From: Micavibrio sp964400125
Lineage (GTDB): Bacteria > Pseudomonadota > Alphaproteobacteria > Micavibrionales > Micavibrionaceae
Direction: 5' to 3'
Length of the DNA: 64,000 bases
NCBI GenBank assembly: GCA_964400125.1
Contig: CAYNSR010000004.1
Coordinates: 1 to 64,000 of the forward strand
Shown: positions 41,971 to 50,995 of the stretch, piece after piece
Position numbering within the stretch: the stretch's first letter is position 1
How the letters are laid out: each line of letters starts with the position of its first letter
The notes under the pieces: generated by a model
Told to the model about the DNA's origin: nothing
Database searches by the model: none
What the model saw: only the letters and a program-made list of their open reading frames with translations
Position numbers and translations under genes: made by a program

Positions 41971-43383
41971 ATGAAAAATAATGCCGATACGGGAAACGCC
42001 GCAGAAAGCGGGCATGACGGCGCGGGCGTCCATTATGCCCCGCTGGAAAAATCCTTCGGTCATATCATCACGCCGTTTGAGGACTTTATTCATCGCCAGA
42101 CCACCAGCGGCCTGTTGCTGATGGCGACGGCAATTTTGGCGCTGGTGCTGGCGAACAGCGCGTTGTCCGCGATCTATGACCATGTTCTGCATGTTCCGGT
42201 GACGGTTGCGCTGGGCGGGTGGTCGATTGAAATGAGCCTGCACCACTGGATCAATGACGGGTTGATGGCGTTTTTCTTCTTTGTCGTCGGTCTGGAACTG
42301 AAGCGGGAATTGCTTGCCGGGGAGCTTGCCGATCTGCGCAAGGCGATGCTGCCGGTTGTCGCGGCAATCGGGGGCATGGCCGTTCCGGCGCTGATCTATT
42401 TCCTGTTCAATATGGATGGCCCCGGCGCTAAAGGCTGGGGTATTCCCATGGCCACGGATATTGCCTTTGCCATTGGCGCGCTCGTCCTGCTGGCGCGGCG
42501 CGTTCCCAAGGCACTGATTACGTTTCTGGTGGCGCTGGCCATTGTCGACGATCTGGGTGCTGTCGCGGTGATTGCCCTGTTTTATACCAGTGATCTCGTA
42601 CCCGGGGCCTTGCTGGCGGCGGCGGGGATCGTTGCAATGCTCTCTATATTCAATCTTGTGGGGATACGCAGGATTGTGCCTTATTTCATTCTTGCCGTTT
42701 TTCTGTGGTACGCGCTGCTGCTTTCCGGCATTCATCCGACGCTGGCCGGGGTTTTGGGGGCGTTTACGGTGCCTGCCCGTCCTAAATACGATCCTGCCTA
42801 TTTCAGCGCAAAGACAAAGGATATTCTGTCGCGCTTTGATTCCAGCTACCGCACGAACCGTGCTATCACGACCAATGATGATCTGCGTTCTCTGGTGCAG
42901 ACCATGGAAAATGCAATTTTGAACGTGATGACGCCTTTGCAGCGGCTGGAGCATATCTGGCACCTGCCGGTGGCCTATCTGGTGATTCCGATTTTTGCCC
43001 TGTTCAATGCCGGGATTGTTCTCGGCGCTGGGGACGGTATGCGGATGCTGGCCGATCCGGTCTTGCTGGGTATTGTATTCGGTCTTGTCGTCGGAAAATT
43101 TATCGGCATTACCGGTGCGAGTTGGCTGGCGCTGAAATCAGGCTTGGTCGATTTACCGGAAGGAACGAGTTTTTCACAGATTGCCGGTGTTTCGCTGCTG
43201 GCCGGGATCGGATTTACCATGTCTATCTTCATCGCGCAGTTGGCGTTTTATGGCCATGACAATCTTTTGCTGACAGCCAAGACCGGTATTTTGCTGGCCT
43301 CTCTTATTTCGGGGGTCGGTGGATTTACATGGTTGTGGCTGGTCGGGGCAAAGCGCAAAGCCACGGAAGATCATGTTGCCTGA
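41971..43383 (+). CDS. nhaA: Na+/H+ antiporter NhaA
   Basis: 470 residues, longer than E. coli NhaA (388) because of an approximately 45-residue hydrophilic N terminus and an extended loop around residues 270-300. Seen: RQTTSGLLLMATAILALVLANS, DGLMAFFFFVVGLELKRELL, MATDIAFAIGAL and the paired aspartates of VALAIVDDLGAVAVIALFY that bind Na+/H+. It exports Na+ in exchange for protons across the inner membrane. The end overlaps the Na/Pi gene start by 11 bp. Confidence 0.95.
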   Translation: MKNNADTGNAAESGHDGAGVHYAPLEKSFGHIITPFEDFIHRQTTSGLLLMATAILALVLANSALSAIYDHVLHVPVTVALGGWSIEMSLHHWINDGLMAFFFFVVGLELKRELLAGELADLRKAMLPVVAAIGGMAVPALIYFLFNMDGPGAKGWGIPMATDIAFAIGALVLLARRVPKALITFLVALAIVDDLGAVAVIALFYTSDLVPGALLAAAGIVAMLSIFNLVGIRRIVPYFILAVFLWYALLLSGIHPTLAGVLGAFTVPARPKYDPAYFSAKTKDILSRFDSSYRTNRAITTNDDLRSLVQTMENAILNVMTPLQRLEHIWHLPVAYLVIPIFALFNAGIVLGAGDGMRMLADPVLLGIVFGLVVGKFIGITGASWLALKSGLVDLPEGTSFSQIAGVSLLAGIGFTMSIFIAQLAFYGHDNLLLTAKTGILLASLISGVGGFTWLWLVGAKRKATEDHVA

Positions 43384-45019
43384 AGGCGTGTTTCTGACGG
43401 CGGCGCAGGTTCTGGGTGGCATCGGGATTTTCCTGCTGGCGATTTCCATGCTGACGCAAGGGTTGCAGATGATTAGCGGCAATGTCTTGCGCGGCGTTCT
43501 GCTGCGCTGGACACGGACGCCGTTGCAGGGGTTGTTTCTGGGTAGTGTCGTAACAGCCATTTTGCAGTCGTCAAGCGCGGTGACGGCGATTGTTATAGGC
43601 CTTGTGAATGCCGCCGTTATTCCGCTCCATCATGCAATCTGGGTAATTTTCGGTGCAAATGTCGGAACGACCATGACAGGTTGGCTGGTGAGCGTTACCG
43701 GGTTTGACTTCGATATTAAAATTTTCGCGCTGCCGCTGGTCGGTTTCGGCATGCTGATGAAAACATTCTCGCAACGCTGGCAAATCAATGCTGCGGGAAC
43801 GGCCATAGCCGGGTTCGGGCTGTTTTTCGTCGGCGTCGATATTCTGGCGGGCGCGTTCAGCGCCTACGCGACGCAGGCTGGATTCGAATCTGTTTCGCAA
43901 TCCGGTTTTTTCAGCCTTGCCGTTTTAGTGGCCATCGGTTTTGCGATGACAGTGATGACGCAATCCTCCAGCGCGGCGACAGCCCTGATCCTGACGGGGA
44001 CAGCGGGCGGGATGATGACGCTTTCCGGGGGCGCGGCGATGATTATCGGTGCGAATCTTGGAACTACATCAACGGCCGTTCTGGCCGTCATTGGTGCATC
44101 GTCCAATGCCAGACGCGCGGCGGCGGCACATGTCTTGTTCAATGTGCTGACGGCTGTTGTTGCGCTGAGCATCTTGCCGTTTCTTCTGGTTGCGGTTGAA
44201 AAGATCGAGATTATCTTCGGCATTGTGCCGACGCCGGTTGTGGGGCTGGCCCTGTTTCATACGGTCTTCAACCTGATGGGGGTTATGCTTTTGTCGCCTT
44301 TGGTCCCGGTGATGACGCGATTTTTGGAGAAACGTTTTATCAGCACAGAAGAGCAGGATGGAAAACCCGCCTTTCTGGATTCGACGACCCTGAACATGCC
44401 CGCCATGGCGATGAATGCCCTGATTCGCGAACTGGTACGGTTCAAGACACTGGCCTGCGAAAACGCACTGGATGCTTTCGCAGGGCCGATGAACGGAAAA
44501 GCCGATACGGCCCGCCGCCGCAGGCGGGAGGCGCTTTCCACGCTGTCCGCGCATATCACATCGTTTTCCGGTGATCTGGCGCAGGAAAAAACGGCGGAGG
44601 ACACCGCCGCGACTCTGCGGGCGGCGCTGCGGACCAATCGCTATTTGCGCGAACTGGCCAGTCTGTCCTTGCGGGCGGAGGATATCCGCCGGGCGATTGC
44701 GCAAGAAAAAGATATCGAAACTGTGGAAGACCTGCGTGCCTTCCTCGAAAAATGCGCCACTATCCTGAACGACATAGCGCATGATGTGCTGCTTGCAAGA
44801 AATGTGATGACTGGTTTTGTGAGGAGTTATCACAAGGTCAAAGAAAACCTTCTTGAAGCCGGGGCACGGCACAAAATATCGGTGGAGACGCTTTCTGCCA
44901 TGCTTGATCATCTGAGCGCGATCCGCCGCATGATGGAGCAGGCTATCAAGGCGCAGCGTCACCTTGGCGTCTTGCAGGAAAAACACAAGATTGCTGAGCC
45001 TGCGGCATCGGCGGCATAA
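43373..45019 (+). CDS. Na/Pi cotransporter family protein with PhoU-like tail
   Basis: About 548 residues. Two inverted membrane repeats carry the family's QSSSA motifs: TAILQSSSAVTAIVIGLVNA and TQSSSAATALILTGTAGG, each followed by GANVGTT / GANLGTT. A C-terminal helical region of about 200 residues looks PhoU-like. Predicted Na+-coupled phosphate carrier in the inner membrane. ATG 43373 has GGAAG upstream and overlaps the end of nhaA, pairing Na+ extrusion with Na+-driven uptake. Confidence 0.9.
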   Translation: MLPEGVFLTAAQVLGGIGIFLLAISMLTQGLQMISGNVLRGVLLRWTRTPLQGLFLGSVVTAILQSSSAVTAIVIGLVNAAVIPLHHAIWVIFGANVGTTMTGWLVSVTGFDFDIKIFALPLVGFGMLMKTFSQRWQINAAGTAIAGFGLFFVGVDILAGAFSAYATQAGFESVSQSGFFSLAVLVAIGFAMTVMTQSSSAATALILTGTAGGMMTLSGGAAMIIGANLGTTSTAVLAVIGASSNARRAAAAHVLFNVLTAVVALSILPFLLVAVEKIEIIFGIVPTPVVGLALFHTVFNLMGVMLLSPLVPVMTRFLEKRFISTEEQDGKPAFLDSTTLNMPAMAMNALIRELVRFKTLACENALDAFAGPMNGKADTARRRRREALSTLSAHITSFSGDLAQEKTAEDTAATLRAALRTNRYLRELASLSLRAEDIRRAIAQEKDIETVEDLRAFLEKCATILNDIAHDVLLARNVMTGFVRSYHKVKENLLEAGARHKISVETLSAMLDHLSAIRRMMEQAIKAQRHLGVLQEKHKIAEPAASAA

Positions 45020-45022
45020 AAC

Positions 45023-45043
45023 CCAGAACAGGATTTGTTCTGG
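45023..45043. terminator. Hairpin between convergent Na/Pi and P-type ATPase genes
   Basis: CCAGAACA (45023-45030) pairs with TGTTCTGG (45036-45043) around a 5-base loop. On the minus strand it is followed by GG and a T-run; on the plus strand a T-run comes about 10 bases later. Likely a bidirectional terminator for the two converging genes. Confidence 0.65.
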
Positions 45044-47758
45044 CTATGCGTCCTTTTTTTGCAATGTAAGGCGAATTTGTTTTTCCGTTTCGATGATGGC
45101 GAACAGGGTAATGCCGATACCGATGATGATTGCCCCGTCACGAAATGATACGGGCTCGGTAGCAAAGATCGCCTGCAGCGGCGGCAGATAGGTGATGGCG
45201 CATTGTGCCGCTGTGACGATGATAACCGTCAACCATACGATTTTTGTACCGCGCACGGCCTTCCATGTCAGGGATGTGCCATAGATGTTACGGATAAAAA
45301 ACAGGTGGAAAATTTCCATGACGACCAGCGTATTGACCGCGAGCGTTCGTGCCAGCTCCACCGAATATCCCTTGTCGATGGCATAGGTGTAAATGCCAAA
45401 AACGCCGCACAGAAACAGGGCCGAGACCAGTGCGATATGCCAAAGAAGTGTCCCGCTCAGCAGGGGATCGTTCCGCGAGCGTGGCGGGCGGCGCATGGTA
45501 TTGTCCTCCGTCGGTTCAAAGGCCAGAGCAAGGCCGAGCGTGATCGCGGTAATCAGGTTGATCCAGAGAATCTGGGTAGGGGTCACGGGCAGGGTCATTC
45601 CGAACAAAAGGGCCACGATAATGCACATGGCTTCGCCCGCATTGGTCGGCAGGGTCCAGCTGATGACTTTTTTGATATTATCGTAAACGGTGCGCCCTTC
45701 GCGCACGGCGGCGACGATGGAGGCGAAGTTGTCATCCGCAAGGACCAGTTCCGCTGCTTCCTTGGTGGTTTCGCTGCCTTTCAGGCCCATGGCGATTCCG
45801 GCGTCTGCGCGTTTCAGGGCGGGTGCGTCATTGACGCCGTCGCCGGTCATGGCCACTGTCAGACCGTGTGATTGCAGCGCCATGACAAGGCGCAATTTAT
45901 GTTCCGGGCTGGTGCGGGCAAAAATATCCGTTTCGAGAACGGACTGCGCCAGTTCCGCATCGCCCATTTTGTCGAGATCAGCACCCGTCAGGACGCTGTC
46001 CGGGTTTTGCAAACCGATCTGCCGTCCTATGGCTGCGGCTGTGGCCGCATGGTCGCCGGTGATCATTTTGACGCGGATTCCGGCCCCGCGACATTCGGCG
46101 ATGGCATCAATGGCCTCGGGGCGTGGCGGGTCGATCATGCCCGTTATTCCCAAAAGGGTGAGCGATCCCTCCAGATCGGAAAATTCCAAAACCGTGTGCG
46201 CGGTTTCCACAGTTTTGACGGCAAGGGCCAGAACACGCTGCCCTCGGGCTGCGATGGTTTCGGCCTGTTCGTGCCAGTATGTCCTGTTCAGTGTTTCTGT
46301 TTTCCCAACCGGGCTGCGTTGATCCTTGCACAGAGATAGGATTTTTTCCGGCGCGCCCTTGACGAAAATGAAGGCATGACCTTCATGATCGTGATCGAGG
46401 GTCGCCATAAGTCTGTGTTTTGCATCAAAGGGGATGGCATCCGTCCGCGTCCATGCAGCCTGTTCCTGTCGTAGGTTGATCCCTGCCTTGGCGGCAAAAG
46501 ACAGCAATGCCCCTTCCATCGGATCGCCTTCCACATGCCATGCACCGTCCTGCTCGCGCAGGGCCGCGTCGTTGCACAGGGCGGTGGCACGGGCCAGTTC
46601 TTCTAAAATGCTGTGATCGCCGATCCTGATGATGGTGTTTTCCAGCAGAATATTCCCGGAAGGCGTATAGCCCGTCCCGTCCAGCGTGAATGAATGATCC
46701 CCCGTTACCGCCGTACCGACCATCATTTCGTTCCGGGTCAGGGTTCCCGTTTTGTCCGTACAGATAACGGACACGGATCCAAGGGTTTCAATTGCAGGCA
46801 AGCGGCGGACAATGGCATTACGACGGGCCATCGCCTGTACGCCGACGGCCAGCGTGATGGTAAGGACGGCGGGAAGGCCTTCCGGTATCGCCGCCACGGA
46901 TAGGCCAACGACGGCCATGAACATGTCGATAAAATCGTAATGCTCTATAAAGTAACCGACCGCCAGCAGAACCGAAGCCACCAGCAGGATAAAGACCGTC
47001 AGCCACCGTGCGAAGCTGTTCATCTGGGTGACAAGCGGGGTGGTTAGGACTTGCACATCTGCAATCAGGCCGCTGATGTGCCCGATTTCTGTTTTTGCGC
47101 CTGTCGCCACGGCAACGCCCATGCCCTGACCGCTTGTGACCATGGTGCCGCTATGGGCCATACAAAATCGGTCGCCCAGCGCACTGTCGAAGAGAACGGG
47201 TTTTGTATGTTTTTGCACCGGAACAGATTCTCCGGTCAGGATAGCTTCCTGAATTTGCAATCCGTGAGTCTTGAGCAGACGCAGGTCTGCGGGAACCTTG
47301 TCTCCTGCTTCCAGCAAGACGATGTCGCCGGGAACGACGTGTTCGCTTTCGATGCCGCTGCGTTCTCCGCCGCGCAGAACGTTGGCGTGGGGCGATAGCA
47401 TATGCCGGATCGCTTCCATCGCTTTTTCGGCCTTGCCTTCCTGAATGAAGCCGATCACGGCGTTGATGAAAACAACAGCAAGGATGATTCCGGTATCGAC
47501 CCAGTGGTCGAGAATGGCCGTTACAAGCGCGGCGCCGAGCAGGACATAGATCAAAATGTTGTGAAAATGCAGGATAAAACGAAGAAAAGCATTCCTTTTA
47601 GGCGGTTCCGGCAGGGAATTGGGCCCGTATTTATCCAGCCTGCTTTTGGCCTCGTCCCGGGTCAGGCCGGATTCCGTGACTGAAAAACATGCAAGTGCCT
47701 CGGATGCTGGGCAATGATGCCAGTGTTCCCGTTCTTTCAGTTCTATTTCTGTCGGCAT
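45044..47758 (-). CDS. Cation-translocating P-type (P2) ATPase
   Basis: About 904 residues. Cation_ATPase_N domain first, then AAIPEGLPAVLTITLAVG (TM4 with the ion-binding Glu), ICTDKTGTLTRNEMM (phosphorylated Asp), KGAPEKILSLC, MTGDGVNDAPALKRADAGIAMG, and TM5 PTNAGEAMCII, which keeps the Asn and Glu used by Ca2+ pumps. TM6 reads WINLITAITLGLALAFEP: the Asp that follows Asn/Thr in SERCA-type pumps (NLVTD) is replaced by Ala. Ca2+ transport is therefore not assured. ATG 47758 has GGGGAAGG upstream. It lies 40 bp downstream of the dehydrogenase gene. Confidence 0.92.
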   Translation of the reverse strand: MPTEIELKEREHWHHCPASEALACFSVTESGLTRDEAKSRLDKYGPNSLPEPPKRNAFLRFILHFHNILIYVLLGAALVTAILDHWVDTGIILAVVFINAVIGFIQEGKAEKAMEAIRHMLSPHANVLRGGERSGIESEHVVPGDIVLLEAGDKVPADLRLLKTHGLQIQEAILTGESVPVQKHTKPVLFDSALGDRFCMAHSGTMVTSGQGMGVAVATGAKTEIGHISGLIADVQVLTTPLVTQMNSFARWLTVFILLVASVLLAVGYFIEHYDFIDMFMAVVGLSVAAIPEGLPAVLTITLAVGVQAMARRNAIVRRLPAIETLGSVSVICTDKTGTLTRNEMMVGTAVTGDHSFTLDGTGYTPSGNILLENTIIRIGDHSILEELARATALCNDAALREQDGAWHVEGDPMEGALLSFAAKAGINLRQEQAAWTRTDAIPFDAKHRLMATLDHDHEGHAFIFVKGAPEKILSLCKDQRSPVGKTETLNRTYWHEQAETIAARGQRVLALAVKTVETAHTVLEFSDLEGSLTLLGITGMIDPPRPEAIDAIAECRGAGIRVKMITGDHAATAAAIGRQIGLQNPDSVLTGADLDKMGDAELAQSVLETDIFARTSPEHKLRLVMALQSHGLTVAMTGDGVNDAPALKRADAGIAMGLKGSETTKEAAELVLADDNFASIVAAVREGRTVYDNIKKVISWTLPTNAGEAMCIIVALLFGMTLPVTPTQILWINLITAITLGLALAFEPTEDNTMRRPPRSRNDPLLSGTLLWHIALVSALFLCGVFGIYTYAIDKGYSVELARTLAVNTLVVMEIFHLFFIRNIYGTSLTWKAVRGTKIVWLTVIIVTAAQCAITYLPPLQAIFATEPVSFRDGAIIIGIGITLFAIIETEKQIRLTLQKKDA

Positions 47759-47798
47759 GCCTTCCCCCACGATCTGTTTTTATTATGTCTTTGCCCTC

Positions 47799-48875
47799 TT
47801 ATGGCGTGATGGCGACCTTGAATACGCCATCGCGCTGGTTGGAAAAGAGGTCGTAGGCGGCTTCAATATCATCGAGTTTAAATCGATGGGTGACCATGGC
47901 CGAAAGATCCACCCGCCCGGATTCAATCACGGCCATGAGTCTGCGCATGCGCTCCTTGCCGCCCGGACAAAGCGTCGTGACGATTTTGTGATCGCCCAGA
48001 CCGGCGGCGAAGGCATCAAGCGGGATTTTCAGGTCGGAAGAATAAACGCCAAGACTCGATAGGGTTCCGCCGGGTCTAAGAACGCGCAGGCAGGATTCAA
48101 AAGTCGCTTGCGTCCCCAGTGCCTCGATAGCGACATCGACGCCGCGACCGTCCGTCAGGCGCAATATTTCGGCGACGGGATCGGCCTTGCTGAAATCCAC
48201 CGTATAATCTGCCCCAAGGCGCCTTGCCATATCAAGTCGTTCGGGAAATTTGTCGACGACGATAATGGTCGATGCACCCATGAGCTTCGCCCCTGCCGTC
48301 GCGCATAAACCGATCGGCCCTTGCGCGAAAACGGCCACGATGTCGCCGATTTTTATCTTTCCACTTTCCGCTCCGGCGAATCCGGTGGACATGATATCCG
48401 GGCACATCAGGACTTGTTCATCACGCAACCTGTCCGGGACTGCGGCCAGGTTGTACATGGCATCAGGGATGCGGACATATTCCGCCTGACAGCCGTCAAT
48501 CGTATTGCCAAATCGCCATCCTCCCATCGGTTTCCAGCCGTGTTTCGTGCCAGAGCCGTCTTGTGAACAACGCCCGCACTGGCAGGCATTGCTGTATCCG
48601 CCGGGCGTGACTGCGCCTGCGATGACCCTCTGCCCTTCTGTGAATCCGGTGACAGATGAACCCAGTTTTTCGATGATGCCAACAGGTTCATGCCCGATAG
48701 TCAGGCCCTTTTCTACAGGGTATTCCCCTTTGAGGATATGAATATCTGTCCCGCAGATCGTTGTTGTCGTCACCCGGACAAGCGCATCCATGGGCCCGAT
48801 ATCAGGAATCGGCTTTTCATCCAGAACGATCCTGCCCGGTTCAACAAAAATGGCGGCCTTCATTTTTTTTGACAT
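47799..48875 (-). CDS. Zinc-dependent NAD(P) alcohol dehydrogenase
   Basis: About 358 residues, medium-chain dehydrogenase. Seen: TTTICGTDIHILKGEYP with the catalytic-zinc Cys, GHEPVGIIEKLGS with His-Glu, a reduced structural-zinc region (CQCGRC only), VAVFAQGPIGLCATAGAKLMGAS Rossmann segment and a C-terminal GVFKVAITP. It resembles secondary-alcohol dehydrogenases that interconvert 2-alcohols and ketones. ATG 48875 has AAGGAG six bases upstream. Probably co-transcribed with the P-type ATPase. Confidence 0.9.
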   Translation of the reverse strand: MSKKMKAAIFVEPGRIVLDEKPIPDIGPMDALVRVTTTTICGTDIHILKGEYPVEKGLTIGHEPVGIIEKLGSSVTGFTEGQRVIAGAVTPGGYSNACQCGRCSQDGSGTKHGWKPMGGWRFGNTIDGCQAEYVRIPDAMYNLAAVPDRLRDEQVLMCPDIMSTGFAGAESGKIKIGDIVAVFAQGPIGLCATAGAKLMGASTIIVVDKFPERLDMARRLGADYTVDFSKADPVAEILRLTDGRGVDVAIEALGTQATFESCLRVLRPGGTLSSLGVYSSDLKIPLDAFAAGLGDHKIVTTLCPGGKERMRRLMAVIESGRVDLSAMVTHRFKLDDIEAAYDLFSNQRDGVFKVAITP

Positions 48876-48985
48876 TTGCATCTCCTTGTTGGTGCGGATC
48901 AAAGGTAATGCGGCCATCGCTTCAGTCAAGAAAAACGATGTTTCTGGATGATTGTGTCATGCCGGAGATTTTATAGGGTGTGATG

Positions 48986-49552
48986 TCATATTGCGTCATC
49001 TGCCAGAGGATAACAGATGTTAATAATTTCGAGCGATTCTGCGCCGCTTCCCGTCCGGACCTCGACCGTATCGCCGACGCGTGCCTTCATCAGGGCGCGG
49101 GCAACAGGAGAAAGCCAGTTAATTTTGCCGCGATCCAGGTCAGCTTCATCGACGCCGACCAGTGTGACGGTCAGTTTTGTGTCATCCTCGCGGATATAGG
49201 TCACGGTTGCGCCGAAAAAAACCTGTTCCAGACCCTGCTGGTTTTTTGGATCGACGATTTCCGCATTGTCGAGGCGTTTCATCAGGTAGCGTACACGGCG
49301 GTCGATTTCACGCAGGCGTTTTTTGTTGTAGAGATAATCGCCGTTTTCGGAACGGTCGCCGTTTCCGGCGGCCCAGGAAACGATTTCGACGATTCGCGGT
49401 CTTTCATCCCGCAGCAGCCAGCGCAATTCTTCCTGTAATGCGGCCAGCCCCGTCGGGGTCATGTAATTTTTGACATTGGCGGGCAGAGGATCAGATTCGC
49501 CCGGATCCTGATCTTCTGCGCCATCGTTTTCTTTGGTAAAGGCTTTGCTCAT
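48986..49552 (-). CDS. greB: Transcription elongation factor GreB
   Basis: 188 residues. The coiled-coil N domain has AAGNGDRSENGDYLYNKKRLREIDRR, with the acidic tip reaching into RNA polymerase to stimulate cleavage of backtracked RNA; the C domain has FFGATVTYI, TLVGVDEAD and ALMKARVGDTVEV. The RSENGDYLYNKKRLREIDRR pattern is GreB rather than GreA. The 29-residue acidic N-terminal lead before YMTPTGLAAL is longer than usual. It is divergent from glgC. Confidence 0.93.
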   Translation of the reverse strand: MSKAFTKENDGAEDQDPGESDPLPANVKNYMTPTGLAALQEELRWLLRDERPRIVEIVSWAAGNGDRSENGDYLYNKKRLREIDRRVRYLMKRLDNAEIVDPKNQQGLEQVFFGATVTYIREDDTKLTVTLVGVDEADLDRGKINWLSPVARALMKARVGDTVEVRTGSGAESLEIINICYPLADDAI

Positions 49553-49591
49553 CCCCTGACCTAGCCATCGGTAGCGGTGCGGGTCAAGAGC

Positions 49592-49609
49592 TTTTCATAA
49601 ATATGAAAA
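49592..49609. promoter_or_regulatory. Short inverted repeat in the greB-glgC divergent region
   Basis: TTTTCAT (49592-49598), AAAT, ATGAAAA (49603-49609): perfect 7-bp arms, about 90 bp before the glgC start and 40 bp from greB. A possible operator or promoter element for the glycogen genes; no known site is matched. Confidence 0.3.
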
Positions 49610-49698
49610 AGAAAATATGCTTCTGCCGGAACCCGGCCCGGGAGGACAGCGTTTTTCAAGGAGCTGCTTGTACGCTTTTGACCCCGGGAGATGCTTTT

Positions 49699-50994
49699 AT
49701 GCTGATGATGACGCCTGCTCTCTCCCCGCTGCCTTCGCCGGTCCGGGCCCATATGCGTGGCGCGACGAAACGGGCTATTGCCATCGTCCTTGCCGGAGGG
49801 CGCGGCAGCCGCATGCAGGACCTGACGGATCATCGCGCCAAACCGGCCATTCATTTCGGTGGAAAATTCCGGGTCGTGGATTTTCCATTGTCGAATTGCA
49901 TTAATTCAGGGTTTCACCGTATCAGCGTGCTGACGCAGTATAAATCGCATAGCCTGATGCGCCATATGCAGCATGGCTGGAATTTTCTGTGCGGAGATAT
50001 GGGGGCGTTTGTCGATGTCATTCCCGCGCAGCAGCGTATCGACGAGCAGCACTGGTATCAGGGAACCGCAGACGCGGTTTATCAGAATCTGGATATTTTC
50101 AATGGCTATGACGCGGAGTGGGTGCTGGTTCTGGCCGGGGATCATGTCTACAAGATGGATTACAGCATCATGCTGGAAGATCATATCAACAGCGATGCCG
50201 ATGTCACGATTCCATGTCTTGAAGTGCCGCGCAGGGCAGCGACAGGATTTGGCGTTATGCATGTGGACAGAGAAAACCGCGTCATTTCATTTTGTGAAAA
50301 GCCAGTTGATCCGCCCGGAATTCAAGACAGGCCGGACATGGCGCTGGTCAGCATGGGAATTTATATTTTCAATGCAAGGTTTCTCTATGATGTTTTGCGT
50401 CGCGATGCGGATGATCCGGATTCCACTCATGATTTCGGACGGGATATAATTCCGTATCTGGTCCCGCGTGCCAGAGTGATGGCGCACAGGTTTTCAGACA
50501 GTTGTGTCAGACATCCGGAAGCGGAATCCTACTGGCGTGATGTCGGGACGGTTGATTCATATTGGGAAGCCAATCTCGACCTGACCCGGGTTGTGCCTCA
50601 ACTGGATCTTTACGATCCACACTGGCCGATATTCACCTATCAGGAACAACTTCCGCCGGCAAAATTCGTCTTCGATCAGGGAGACCGTCGTGGTGTCGCT
50701 CTGGACAGCATCGTGTCGGGTGGGTGCATCGTATCGGGAGCAACAGTCAAGCGGTCGTTATTATCGAATGGAGTGCGCGTGCATTCATTTTGCGATGTAT
50801 CGGATGCTGTCCTATTGCCGGGTGTCGTTGTCGGTCGGCACGCGCGATTGCGCAAGGCAGTCGTCGATCGCGGATGCCAAATCCCCGAAGGTTTGATTGT
50901 CGGAGAAGACCCGGAAGAGGATGCAAGGCGATTTTACAGGACTGAACAAGGCGTTGTCCTGATTACTTCCGCCATGCTGGCGGCGGTGCATTGA
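49699..50994 (+). CDS. glgC: Glucose-1-phosphate adenylyltransferase
   Basis: About 431 residues. Seen: IVLAGGRGSRMQDLTDHRAKPAIHFGG (nucleotide and activator site), VDFPLSNCINSG, VLAGDHVYKMDY (catalytic Asp), FCEKP and YWRDVGTVDSYWEANLDL; the C-terminal beta-helix follows. It makes ADP-glucose, the committed and allosterically controlled step of bacterial glycogen synthesis. ATG 49699 has GGGAG nine bases upstream; in-frame sequence before it shows no homology. One base separates it from glgA. Confidence 0.96.
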   Translation: MLMMTPALSPLPSPVRAHMRGATKRAIAIVLAGGRGSRMQDLTDHRAKPAIHFGGKFRVVDFPLSNCINSGFHRISVLTQYKSHSLMRHMQHGWNFLCGDMGAFVDVIPAQQRIDEQHWYQGTADAVYQNLDIFNGYDAEWVLVLAGDHVYKMDYSIMLEDHINSDADVTIPCLEVPRRAATGFGVMHVDRENRVISFCEKPVDPPGIQDRPDMALVSMGIYIFNARFLYDVLRRDADDPDSTHDFGRDIIPYLVPRARVMAHRFSDSCVRHPEAESYWRDVGTVDSYWEANLDLTRVVPQLDLYDPHWPIFTYQEQLPPAKFVFDQGDRRGVALDSIVSGGCIVSGATVKRSLLSNGVRVHSFCDVSDAVLLPGVVVGRHARLRKAVVDRGCQIPEGLIVGEDPEEDARRFYRTEQGVVLITSAMLAAVH

Positions 50995-50995
50995 G

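Noticed and set aside
41848..42963. 371-residue minus-strand open frame opposite nhaA
   Set aside because: It is rich in His, Arg and Gln and low in hydrophobics, as expected for the complement of a membrane-protein gene. The plus strand is clearly NhaA.
48889..48902. TTGGT-GCGG-ATCAA as a fourth FNR-type box before the alcohol dehydrogenase
   Set aside because: It has a mismatch in the key TTGA half-site and lies only 14 bp before the start codon, unlike the three boxes at 70-79 bp.
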